Below are positions 22,013-28,266 of a stretch of 28,266 bases of DNA, piece by piece; position 1 is the first letter of the stretch; the number at the start of each line of letters is the position of its first letter. The stretch is taken from the IMG/VR virus record IMGVR_UViG_3300011114_000217, positions 1-28,266 of that record; one strand, given 5' to 3'. Source of the DNA: a virus. The position numbers and the translations under genes were made by a program. A model generated the notes under the pieces. It was not told where the DNA came from and made no database searches. It saw only the letters and a list, made by a program, of their open reading frames with translations.

Positions 22013-22194
22013 TATCTTTTAAGTTTATTAATAATGTCCGTAAATCCTTGAACCCCTACATATGCTGCAGCTATCATTGCAAAGTCGCCTGATGTTAAAT
22101 TGCCAGTAAATAATCCAGCGCATGAAACTATAAACACCATTAGTTTTCTACTAATCCATTTATTTAATAATATATCTATTTGTTCTTTACTCAT
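22012..22194 (-). CDS. Holin candidate (two membrane spans)
   Basis: 60 residues. A charged N-terminus (MSKEQIDILLNKWISRK) is followed by a hydrophobic segment (LMVFIVSCAGLFTGNL, about 18-33) and a second one (FAMIAAAYVGVQGFTDII, about 38-55), with a basic end (NKLKR). I recall K-W-I-S-R-K plus L-T-S-G-D followed by a second span as a common short holin-like layout in Bacteroidota phages. It lies first of the two membrane proteins directly before the peptidoglycan enzyme. Its stop overlaps the next start and its own start overlaps the stop of the 52-residue gene. Confidence 0.6.
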   Translation of the reverse strand: MSKEQIDILLNKWISRKLMVFIVSCAGLFTGNLTSGDFAMIAAAYVGVQGFTDIINKLKR

Positions 22195-22352
22195 TATTGT
22201 TGATTTTTAATCTCTTGTATTTCTTGGTATATTCTTAAAAGTTCTTCTTCTTTTTGTTTTAATAAATCTTCTTGAGGAATGTCCTCAACTTCAATATATT
22301 CAACTCTTATTAAACCATTATCATCATAAATTTCGTTTCTAATTTGTGCCAT
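22194..22352 (-). CDS. 52-residue acidic coiled-coil protein
   Basis: A minus-strand frame starts ATG at 22350-22352 and stops TAA at 22194-22196, sharing a base with the holin start (TAATG). The product opens MAQIRNEIYDDNGLIRVEYI, then EVEDIPQEDLLKQKEEELLR, and ends in a helix IYQEIQEIKNQQ. The second half is a heptad-type helix rich in Glu, Leu, Gln and Ile. The first half (N-E-I-Y-D-D-N-G-L-I-R-V-E) resembles a small beta hairpin. It lies between the fibre gene and the lysis genes; no function recognised. Confidence 0.6.
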   Translation of the reverse strand: MAQIRNEIYDDNGLIRVEYIEVEDIPQEDLLKQKEEELLRIYQEIQEIKNQQ

Positions 22353-22363
22353 AATTAATATTT

Positions 22364-25300
22364 TTATAAAGTTATACCTACTAAAAATGGATTTGAAAGT
22401 AAAAAAGGAGTTCCAAATGTAGCAGGTGCAGATCCGTAAGTTGCTGTTATATAATAAGCACTATAAACTGATGACGCGCTCCAAGAAATTGCAATTAAAC
22501 TGGATGATGCTAATGCACTTAATGTTTGAGTGCTAGAAGTGTGAACACCTATCCAATAAGTTGTTCCAGCTGTAAATGTTTGAACAGTTGTAGCTGTTTT
22601 CACACCTATTGTTGCGCAACTTAAATCTGCACTTTGATATAATCTTGTGTCTGGTTTTCCGTTTAAATCAGAATAAATTAAAATTTGAGCGTTTGAACCG
22701 ACTAATAAAACTGATACATTGATATATAAAGAAGCTGAAGTTATTGTTTGTACTGGAATAAACGGAGCGACTATTAATCTATTTGCTGTTGCCGCAGTAG
22801 CTAATGTGCCTCCTGCTGTAATACCTTGGGTTATACTATTTCCTACAGATGGTTTTATATAAGCATGAAGACCCTTAACTGATAAATCTCCACTTCCTAA
22901 AACAGTAGTTCCATTAATAGTTTTTATGTTGGTACCACTAATTAAATTATCTTGCTTTGATGCAATTTGTGTTTGTATTGCAGAAGTAACCCCTTTTACA
23001 TAACTTAATTCAGTAAGAGAAGGATATGTTGCTGTTGATAATGTTTGTATATTTTTGCTTGCATCTAATGCTAATAATTGCGAGGCGGTTAATGAACTTA
23101 ATATTGGCGGGGTAGAAAATGTTTTTGCACCAGCTATTGTTTGTCCATTTACAGTCATCAGCCCTCTTGCTGTTGCAGAAGCATCTGGTAAATTAAACGT
23201 GTGAGTTGTACCAGAAGAACTAATAGCAAAATCAGTTCCACTTGTTCCTGTGATTAATGTCTGAGACGCACCTGTTAAACTATTAATTGCGGTTATTCCA
23301 GTTCCTGCCATTATACCTGACTGCTGAGTAACAGTCATTACTACAGAAGCAGTTGATGGAGGAGGAGTTCCGGCGGGTTGAAAAGAAATATATACAGATG
23401 TATTCACTGTACTCCAAACAAATTCGTAATAATCACCTGCTACTACATCTAAAAGAAAATTCCATGAAGGGAGTGTGTGTCCATCGGCCGATCCGTGCTT
23501 AGCTGGAACTAAAACTATTCCTGAAGAACCTGGTACATCTGCACCGTTTTTTCTAAGCCAAATAGTGACATCGTGCTCTGCCGAAGTAGGATTAGTAAAT
23601 TGTGCTGACCATTGAATATTATATATTCCCGTGTTTGCAATTGTAATTCTTGAATTGCTAACTATAGTAACTCCATTAGACAAATCAGTTATGCCTAAAA
23701 GCATTGGGTAACCTGTATTAATTGCAGCGGCTGTTTGATTTGTTACGTCTTGAAATGCCCCATAATACCCTGTTGGTGTAGCAGCGGTATTAGTGCTCCA
23801 CTTTAACCCTGTTGATGTTGTACTATCTGCTAATAATACTTGAGTGTCTAATCCAACCGGTAATCTTGTGTTGGTTGTATTAAAAGTATATAAATCACCT
23901 TTAGTTGTAAGAGGCGAAGCAACTGGCGTTGGTATGTTTAATACATTAGCCACTAAAGTAGCTGCTCCCGTTCCTGTTGTTGTTAAACTTGTTATTCTAT
24001 TTGTATATGCCGTATCCCAATTTGCTGAATTATCAGTAATATAAGATATTGTACCGGCTGTAGATTTAACCAATCCCGTTCCACTTAGAGCGTTTTGCTT
24101 TGCATTCCAAGTAGACGCTGAGGTTATTCTACTATCGGCTAAAGTGCCTGACCAGCCTAATGTTAAAGATGTTGCTTGTAATAATGCAGTAGAAGGCGTT
24201 CCTCCTAGTGTTAGTGTTACATTTGTATCATCTGTTTTAGTTAAAGCAGCAGGTGTTACAGATGCCGTAGCATTTAATGTAGTGCCAGTAAAAGATAATC
24301 CTGTTCCTAACGTAATTTCTTCCATTATACCAGATCCAGCGGTAGATCTACCAATTAATTTATTAGTAGCCATTAATGTGGATATAACCGGAGTGGTTCC
24401 ACCTGAGGATACAATAGGGGATAATGCAGTAACACTGGTTACACCTCCTGCAATATCGGCTGTTGTAGCTATTGTATATGTTCCAACTGGTTTATTAGGA
24501 AATTCTAATATAACATTGTTTGTTATATTATTTATTCTAATAGATCCAAATGTATTATTTTTGTAAAATGTAATTTTACCGCCCCCGGCACTTGGCCCTC
24601 CAGAACTTAAATTTACAGATCCACTTGCAAGACCCTGATTCCAATCTAAATTGACGCCATTTGTATCAATTGCAGCAGTTCTATTTTCACCATTAAAGGC
24701 GGCAGTTGCAAGCATGCCGTATCCAGCATAATCTGCAGTATAATTTGTTTGAGTTGGCGAAATTAATTCGTAATAAGAATTCAACGATGTTAAAGTATCC
24801 GTATACGTATAATCCCCACTTAAATTGGTTAGTATTATACTATTGCCGGTAGTATTACCTGCTGTTGTAACATCGTCTAGTGTTGGCGTTCCACTACTGA
24901 AGGCAATTATATCATAATAATTATCTTTTAATATAACTCCATTTCCGCCTATATACTGTAAATCTAATGTATAAAAATACGGGTCTACTGTTACCGTATA
25001 GCCAGTTATTTTATAATTACCAAAAGTATTTATTTCGTTTTGATGCGCTATTAATATTTCTTTGCCGTTTAAGTAAGCTAAAAATATTTCTACCTCTTGC
25101 CCAGAAAGATCTATTGTAGATACTATAAATTGTGTTATACTTGAAAATGGAGTGTTGTTTCCTCCTCCTCCAGCAAATGATATTGTTTTGCTTAGGTTAT
25201 TGTATTCTGTAAATTTAAAGGACATCTGCCCGGTAATCGAAACTTTACCGTTTATATTTAAATAATTGGCAATTCCTTGTGCGGTATAATTTACAGTTGT

Positions 25301-25381
25301 ATTTGTTGCTGCTTTAGTTCCTAAGAATAAATCAGCATCTTCTATAATAACATCTTTTGGATATGAATTACCTATTGGCAT
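22364..25381 (-). CDS. Large tail/receptor-binding fibre protein with C1q-like knob
   Basis: 1005 residues. The N-terminus ([20 protein letters not shown]; residues 1-60) looks like a virion anchor. Residues ~60-310 are beta-rich. A repetitive shaft (~310-535) carries [20 protein letters not shown] and similar G/S/T runs. Residues ~538-685 form a C1q/TNF-like jelly roll ([20 protein letters not shown] to the strand [10 protein letters not shown]). A second shaft includes [20 protein letters not shown] and [11 protein letters not shown] (~808-836), a motif typical of Bacteroidota phage fibres. The C-terminal ~165 residues form another beta domain that probably binds the host surface. Gly/Ser/Thr richness and repeated TLGG/TGTT phrases support a trimeric fibre. 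Domain assignments are from pattern, not search. Confidence 0.75.
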   Translation of the reverse strand: MPIGNSYPKDVIIEDADLFLGTKAATNTTVNYTAQGIANYLNINGKVSITGQMSFKFTEYNNLSKTISFAGGGGNNTPFSSITQFIVSTIDLSGQEVEIFLAYLNGKEILIAHQNEINTFGNYKITGYTVTVDPYFYTLDLQYIGGNGVILKDNYYDIIAFSSGTPTLDDVTTAGNTTGNSIILTNLSGDYTYTDTLTSLNSYYELISPTQTNYTADYAGYGMLATAAFNGENRTAAIDTNGVNLDWNQGLASGSVNLSSGGPSAGGGKITFYKNNTFGSIRINNITNNVILEFPNKPVGTYTIATTADIAGGVTSVTALSPIVSSGGTTPVISTLMATNKLIGRSTAGSGIMEEITLGTGLSFTGTTLNATASVTPAALTKTDDTNVTLTLGGTPSTALLQATSLTLGWSGTLADSRITSASTWNAKQNALSGTGLVKSTAGTISYITDNSANWDTAYTNRITSLTTTGTGAATLVANVLNIPTPVASPLTTKGDLYTFNTTNTRLPVGLDTQVLLADSTTSTGLKWSTNTAATPTGYYGAFQDVTNQTAAAINTGYPMLLGITDLSNGVTIVSNSRITIANTGIYNIQWSAQFTNPTSAEHDVTIWLRKNGADVPGSSGIVLVPAKHGSADGHTLPSWNFLLDVVAGDYYEFVWSTVNTSVYISFQPAGTPPPSTASVVMTVTQQSGIMAGTGITAINSLTGASQTLITGTSGTDFAISSSGTTHTFNLPDASATARGLMTVNGQTIAGAKTFSTPPILSSLTASQLLALDASKNIQTLSTATYPSLTELSYVKGVTSAIQTQIASKQDNLISGTNIKTINGTTVLGSGDLSVKGLHAYIKPSVGNSITQGITAGGTLATAATANRLIVAPFIPVQTITSASLYINVSVLLVGSNAQILIYSDLNGKPDTRLYQSADLSCATIGVKTATTVQTFTAGTTYWIGVHTSSTQTLSALASSSLIAISWSASSVYSAYYITATYGSAPATFGTPFLLSNPFLVGITL

Positions 25382-25394
25382 ATTATTCTTTTTA

Positions 25395-25634
25395 TTATTC
25401 TGTTACCTGTACATCAGTTATTATTCCATTAACAACTGTTACTTGGGCATTTAATAAAGCATTAGTATCAAAAACACCATTCCAACCATTCCCGGTCACA
25501 GCGTTTACTGATAAATTAACTATATCTTGTATTGGAAAAGATTTAGTTGGTAAACCATCATCCTCATATTTTGTACCTATTATGTAATCTTGTGTTGTAG
25601 GGGTTGCCTGTGGGTAACTGTATATTATAGCCAT
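25395..25634 (-). CDS. Small fibre-anchor-like protein
   Basis: 79 residues. It opens [20 protein letters not shown] then [20 protein letters not shown], and ends [20 protein letters not shown] with a final strand pair ([14 protein letters not shown]). The opening parallels that of the fibre gene just downstream (SYP-x ... D-x-x-[IL]-G-T-K ... T-x-x-[FY]-x-x-Q-[DG]-I), so it may share a virion docking site. It may be a fibre adaptor or a short companion to the fibre. The leader is A/T-rich without a Shine-Dalgarno site. Confidence 0.55.
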   Translation of the reverse strand: MAIIYSYPQATPTTQDYIIGTKYEDDGLPTKSFPIQDIVNLSVNAVTGNGWNGVFDTNALLNAQVTVVNGIITDVQVTE

Positions 25635-25652
25635 TTGTATTTTATTTATTTA

Positions 25653-26009
25653 TTAACAATTCCACTTGTCTAACGCAAGTTTCTTTCTTGTTGGTTCTCC
25701 ATTTGGTTTTTTCATAGGGCCTGGCATGCCAGACATTCTAGCACAGAATGATTTTCTACGCTTAGCGTCTTTACTACCTGCTTTTAATTCAGATGGCTTT
25801 TTGGTTACCGCTGTTTGCAATTTGCTTCCAGGGTGTTCTGCTCTATAACTTGCAACCCCTTTTGCATTTAATCCTCCTTTAGGATCTTTACCTTCTTTAC
25901 GTGCCCAAGCAGCCGTTTTTTTTAACGGTGACTCCTCACAGTCACAACTACACTTGTGCTTTAACGCATCGTTATTTGCCGCAAAGTGATTTAATATTAC
26001 TGGTCTCAT
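25653..26009 (-). CDS. Small basic Cys-containing protein with SP motif (RRKSFCARMSGM type)
   Basis: 118 residues. Near the N-terminus is KHKCSCDCEESPLKKTAAWA, with Cys20, Cys22 and Cys24 before an S-P-L-K-K tag. Then KDPKGGLNAKGVASYRAEHP, a linker (about 60-82) and KRRKSFCARMSGMPGP, ending TRKKLALDKWNC. I recall the G-G-L-N-x-x-G-x-x-x-Y and R-R-K-S-F-C-A-R-M-S-G-M ... K-W-N-C blocks (DUF6321-like) in many marine phages, function unknown. The CSCDC motif is shared in outline with the next gene but one on its upstream side, 26293-26616. Positive charge suggests nucleic acid binding. Confidence 0.65.
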   Translation of the reverse strand: MRPVILNHFAANNDALKHKCSCDCEESPLKKTAAWARKEGKDPKGGLNAKGVASYRAEHPGSKLQTAVTKKPSELKAGSKDAKRRKSFCARMSGMPGPMKKPNGEPTRKKLALDKWNC

Positions 26010-26020
26010 ATATTTATTTT

Positions 26021-26293
26021 TTAAGAAACATTACTATTACTAGATCTTCTAGCTCCCATACCAACTTTCTTCTTTGCTGATACTACTTTTGATTTTTCAC
26101 CTTTAGACATTTCATTCCAAGGTTTAGGGGAATCGCCGCTAACCCTTACTGAAGGCCTGCATGCTTTTATCCCTTTTCTATCTGCTGATCCACATTCATT
26201 TCCTTTTTCATCTGTCCACTTTTCATCGAACCATCTTTTTAACGATGCTCCTTCTTCAGTCTTACGGATTGCTTGTAATGGTGAAGTATACAT
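26021..26293 (-). CDS. Small basic protein with MYTSPLQ start and KRWFDEKWTDE motif
   Basis: 90 residues. It opens MYTSPLQAIRKTEEGASLKR (SP tag at 4-5), then WFDEKWTDEKGNECGSADRK, GIKACRPSVRVSGDSPKPWN and a very basic C-terminus (KSKVVSAKKKVGMGARR). The [KR]-W-F-x-E-K-W-x-D ... C-G-x(5)-K-x-x-x-A-C-R-P-S pattern is one I recall from many large viruses and phages, related in style to DUF5872; function unknown. Two Cys (34 and 45) could bind metal or form a disulfide. Its start shares a base with the stop of the preceding gene (TAATG), so the two are co-translated. Confidence 0.65.
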   Translation of the reverse strand: MYTSPLQAIRKTEEGASLKRWFDEKWTDEKGNECGSADRKGIKACRPSVRVSGDSPKPWNEMSKGEKSKVVSAKKKVGMGARRSSNSNVS

Positions 26294-26616
26294 TATTTAT
26301 TTTTTCTGCATTTAGCAATAGCTCCAGAAGCGTAAGCCGAAGGAAATACTTTATATGACGCTTTTACTTTATTGTAACACGCATCTTTAAGTTTCAATGG
26401 TGATTTCTGTTTTACCGGCGAATCAATAACTCCTCTGCCAATTAAAACATCTTTCTGTGTAACTTTGCCGTCACCACTTAAATCCTTTAGTTTCTTAGCA
26501 GGGCTTTCATTGCAATCACATTTCCCATTGCATCCACATCTACCGCTTTTTCCAATAGTGTAACCGTTATTCGTTGGTCCACCTAACCCTTGAGGGCCTA
26601 TACCTTTTCCGTACAT
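26293..26616 (-). CDS. Cys-rich protein with an EF-hand/dockerin-type loop and SP motifs
   Basis: 107 residues. The N-terminal part is Gly-rich with four Cys in RCGCNGKCDCNESPAKK (27, 29, 33, 35). Residues 45-56 (DLSGDGKVTQKD) fit the 12-residue calcium loop of EF-hand or dockerin (D1, S3, D5, K7, T9, D12). Two more SP motifs follow (DSPVKQKSPLKLK), then a conserved C-terminus ACYNKVKASYKVFPSAYASG ending CRKNK. I recall the Y-K-V-[WF]-P-S-A-Y-A-S-G block from many marine phages. It could be a calcium- and metal-binding virion protein near the fibres. Function unknown. Confidence 0.6.
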   Translation of the reverse strand: MYGKGIGPQGLGGPTNNGYTIGKSGRCGCNGKCDCNESPAKKLKDLSGDGKVTQKDVLIGRGVIDSPVKQKSPLKLKDACYNKVKASYKVFPSAYASGAIAKCRKNK

Positions 26617-26622
26617 ACTGTT

Positions 26623-27456
26623 TTATTTTTTAGACTTTAATAAATCAATCTCGGCTTTTAATTCTTTAACCGCATTGATAAGAGCGAATGTTAAAGCAGT
26701 TGAATTAAAATCGTATAATTCAGTATTCTCTTTATCATCTTTATTTAATCTTGCTTTGTACGTGTTTACAGTCTCAGGAAATATATCTTTTATTTCTTGT
26801 GCAATCACGCCAGTATATTCTTTTCCTTTTATAGTATTAGCTAATCCATTGTATTTGTAATTAATCGGGTTTACTAATAGTATTTCATTTAATCCTTTAG
26901 TATAAGGCTTTATATCTTCTTTTACTCTAGAATCACTTAAAGCAGACCAAGCCCCTCCACCTGGTTTTGCAGCGTCCTGAGCTGCGACAAGGGAATAATT
27001 AAAATCAGAGGTAAAATAACCACCAATACCATTAATAGATATTCCATAAACACCGTAATTAGGTAGTGCGCCGGTAACTGCTCCACGAGCATCACCATAA
27101 ACCCCTGCAAGTCCGTCTGTTATTTGCCCAACAACTCCAATCCCACTTGTTGTTGTTCTTCCAAGTACACCATATTCTGTATCGCTATATCCTGCAATAC
27201 CATAGCCTGCAACACTAGTTCCGGAAATTGCCGTTGTAGCCCCAGCTACGGATGAAATAATACCAATATCAGTTGTATTTCCAATTGCCGTTACCGCTTG
27301 TAAGGACGCTACGTTACCCTCAAATGAAACGGTATCGATTACATCCTGCATTGTATACCATTGTTGCATCGCTTGCAACGCTGCGCTACCACCGTATATT
27401 GTATTAGCGCGTTTATCTACCATGAAAACTTTTTCTTCAGTTGGAATTAAAGACAT
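26623..27456 (-). CDS. Tail spike/fibre with S74 intramolecular chaperone domain
   Basis: 277 residues. The first ~50 residues form an N-terminal region (MSLIPTEEKVFMVDKRANTI, then QQWYTMQDVIDTV). Residues ~55-150 hold short glycine-led repeats (GYGIAGYSDTEYGVLG, IGVVGQITDGLAGVYG), as in fibre shafts. Residues ~170-277 are a peptidase S74 chaperone-of-endosialidase domain: LSDSRVKEDIKPYTKGLNEI, then EYTGVIAQEIKDIFPETV, and a final helix (NAVKELKAEIDLLKSKK). Ser174 and Lys179, five apart in S-D-x-R-x-K, match the known Ser-Lys dyad, so self-cleavage after trimer assembly is expected. It adds a second adsorption protein beside the long fibre. Confidence 0.8.
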   Translation of the reverse strand: MSLIPTEEKVFMVDKRANTIYGGSAALQAMQQWYTMQDVIDTVSFEGNVASLQAVTAIGNTTDIGIISSVAGATTAISGTSVAGYGIAGYSDTEYGVLGRTTTSGIGVVGQITDGLAGVYGDARGAVTGALPNYGVYGISINGIGGYFTSDFNYSLVAAQDAAKPGGGAWSALSDSRVKEDIKPYTKGLNEILLVNPINYKYNGLANTIKGKEYTGVIAQEIKDIFPETVNTYKARLNKDDKENTELYDFNSTALTFALINAVKELKAEIDLLKSKK

Positions 27457-27461
27457 ATTAT

Positions 27462-27797
27462 TTATTTTTTAGTTATTTTATAATGTTTACCACTCTCGGA
27501 TTTTGTGCCATTCCCATCGTTACCTCTATTTCTAGAAGGCGTTTCCCAGTGCTGATCTTCATGATCCCAATCCATACCTTTACCCTTAGGATCTGCTCTA
27601 TGCTTTCTTTGGTCCTCTGCTTTCTTAGCTCTTCTATCTGGAGTCTTAGCATAAGCCAAATCCCTCGCCGCTTTAGCCTTAGCCGCTTTAGGCGATAACT
27701 TCTGTTTCATCAAAGGCGAATCATCTCCAATTCCTTCGTTTCCATAAACGTAGTCGGTTTGCTTTATAGGAGATTGCGATCTTAATTTAAACGCCAT
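27462..27797 (-). CDS. Basic SP-tagged protein (first gene of the block)
   Basis: 111 residues. It opens MAFKLRSQSPIKQTDYVYGN with the SP tag at 9-10, and repeats it in DDSPLMKQ and KLSPKAAK. The middle is a basic, Lys/Ala/Arg-rich helix (about 36-70), followed by KGMDWDHEDQHWETPSRNRG and NDGNGTKSESGKHYKITKK. I recall the D-W-D-H ... N-R-G-N-x-G-x-G-T-K-x-E ending from many marine phages; whether it is a reduced HNH-type nuclease or only a structural motif is unclear, and a full HNH site is not visible. As the first gene in the minus-strand run it lies downstream of any promoter in 27798-28070. Confidence 0.6.
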   Translation of the reverse strand: MAFKLRSQSPIKQTDYVYGNEGIGDDSPLMKQKLSPKAAKAKAARDLAYAKTPDRRAKKAEDQRKHRADPKGKGMDWDHEDQHWETPSRNRGNDGNGTKSESGKHYKITKK

Positions 27798-27908
27798 AGT
27801 TTATCCGGTTAATTATAGTATAACAATTACGCATAGTCACCAAATCTTACAGCGCGACATTAGCCTACTATTTATTTAATATAACTACCTAACGTCACAC
27901 TTTTAAAC

Positions 27909-27926
27909 TATACCTAATAAGGTATA
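27909..27926. promoter_or_regulatory. Inverted repeat 1 (TATACCT-AATA-AGGTATA), operator-like
   Basis: Perfect 7-bp arms (TATACCT and AGGTATA) flank four bases. A related dyad lies with its centre 41 bases to the right, about four helical turns, in the gap upstream of the first late gene. Symmetry, pairing and phasing suggest a dimeric regulator site. It could form a weak hairpin, but no U-run follows on either strand, so a terminator is unlikely. Confidence 0.45.
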
Positions 27927-27950
27927 TTATATACTAAAGTCTATAATATC

Positions 27951-27966
27951 ATACCCCATAAGGTAT
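27951..27966. promoter_or_regulatory. Inverted repeat 2 (ATACC-CCATAA-GGTAT), operator-like
   Basis: Arms ATACC and GGTAT flank six bases, and the right half (ATAAGGTATA) is identical to that of repeat 1, so the pair share a half-site. An A9 run follows on the plus strand. Considered with repeat 1 it may be the second half of a cooperative operator. Confidence 0.4.
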
Positions 27967-27981
27967 AAAAAAAAATATTGT

Positions 27982-27993
27982 AAAAAATTTTTT
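27982..27993. other. A6T6 tract (intrinsic bend)
   Basis: Six A followed directly by six T, just after an A9 run (27967-27975). Phased A-tracts bend DNA and often lie upstream of promoters or near replication or packaging sites. The window is AT-rich, so the tract alone is weak evidence. Confidence 0.35.
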
Positions 27994-28074
27994 AAGGGCT
28001 GGTAAAAATTGTATCACTTATATAGAGGTTTTGTGTTACCCCCCTACCCCGGGTTAGCTACTCTAAAAGGGAAA

Positions 28075-28266
28075 TGAGTTTTGTTTTACCGGGTCCCCTT
28101 TCATCTTTCCGGTTGGACAGGATCAGTGGCTGTGACCGTGACGTGTGACGGATTCGATCTGCCTATTCCGGTCTGGCATTCAGCTGTGCCGTGTGCCGTG
28201 CGCCGTGCGTTTGTTATAATGTATTGCCGCGCAGATGTTATGATCTGGTGCGTGTTGCCGTTGCCG
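28075..28266. other. GC-rich end segment with short GTGCCGT-type repeats
   Basis: By direct count 28081-28260 is 98 of 180 bases G or C (about 54%), while the coding region looks close to one third GC. It includes GTGCCGTGTGCCGTGCGCCG near 28185-28205 and GTGACCGTGACGTGTGACGG near 28132-28151. No gene is supported. It may be a special noncoding element, a genome or contig end, or an assembly join. Confidence 0.5.

Larger units (their letters stand above)
27798..28266. other. Gene-poor regulatory region at the right end
   Basis: No frame of convincing length or family is seen on either strand here. From left to right it holds an AT-rich stretch, two related inverted repeats, an A-rich run, an A6T6 tract, a C-run (ACCCCCCTACCCCGGG) near 28038-28053 and then GC-rich sequence. 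It lies immediately upstream of the first minus-strand gene, so a late promoter is expected here. A weak sigma-70-like pair reading leftward (TTGGTG, 17 bases, TACTAT, near 27814-27842) is present, but it matches poorly and no clear Bacteroidota-type TAnnTTTG box is found. Confidence 0.5.

Noticed and set aside
22364-25381. Fibre gene as the target of a diversity-generating retroelement
   Set aside because: No reverse transcriptase and no template/variable repeat pair is visible in the window.
27467-27560. HNH nuclease in the first tagged gene (D-W-D-H ... N-R-G-N)
   Set aside because: The spacing of His and Asn and the lack of a second metal-binding half do not make a complete HNH site.
28130-28180. 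GATTCGATC resembling a tRNA T-loop
   Set aside because: The flanking bases do not pair as a T-arm and no anticodon or acceptor arm is found on either strand.
28219-28266. A plus-strand start after a TATAAT box (ATG at 28219), open to the window edge
   Set aside because: Only 16 codons are visible, in a segment of odd composition; neither a gene nor a promoter can be supported.

Overview
The window reads as the late (structure, chaperone, lysis and adsorption) block of a tailed double-stranded DNA phage infecting a Bacteroidota host, most likely a flavobacterium-like aquatic one. The order terminase large subunit, portal, scaffold-like protein, HK97-fold capsid protein, ring/adaptor proteins, P22 gp10-like stabilization protein matches crAss-like phages and their environmental relatives. 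The host inference rests on AT-rich DNA, gene starts preceded by A/T-rich leaders with no GGAGG-type Shine-Dalgarno site, and a Bacteroidota-style signal peptide. Placement in Crassvirales is inference from gene order and recalled family resemblance; no search was run.

Every gene I can support (38 CDS, one cut by the left edge) lies on the minus strand, so transcription runs from right to left. Genes are tightly packed. At least ten junctions are TAATG overlaps, where stop and start share a base, and terminase/portal overlap as ATGA. The first gene starts at 27797. To its right is a region of about 470 bases with no supported gene. It holds two related inverted repeats, an A6T6 tract and, from about 28075 to the window end, a sharp rise in GC.

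From right to left: (1) 27797-22364 encodes adsorption proteins: a basic tagged protein, a fibre or spike with an S74 self-cleaving chaperone domain, three small Cys/Lys-rich proteins, a fibre-anchor-like protein and a 1005-residue fibre. (2) 22352-20972 is a probable lysis cassette: a small coiled-coil protein, a two-span holin candidate, a second membrane protein, a DUF5675 enzyme with YkuD-like His and Cys, and a lipoprotein/transmembrane single-protein spanin candidate. (3) 20817-18561 encodes GroEL, GroES and a winged-helix-like protein. (4) 18571-13669 holds many small, mostly disordered or beta-rich proteins, several with an N-terminal S-P-[L/F/I/V] tag, plus a tagged HExxH metallopeptidase and a secreted lipocalin-like protein. 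(5) 13650-11954 holds a Dps-like protein, a coiled-coil protein, a conserved small protein, a tandem-domain GroES-like protein and a small terminase candidate. (6) 11954-1 is the core packaging, head and neck block.

The most notable points are a three-gene chaperonin set (GroEL, a short GroES and a 202-residue double-GroES-like protein just upstream of the terminase genes), and a set of at least eight small proteins sharing an SP-type tag that could mark virion cargo or a processing site. No tRNA, CRISPR, integrase, transposase or reverse transcriptase was seen.
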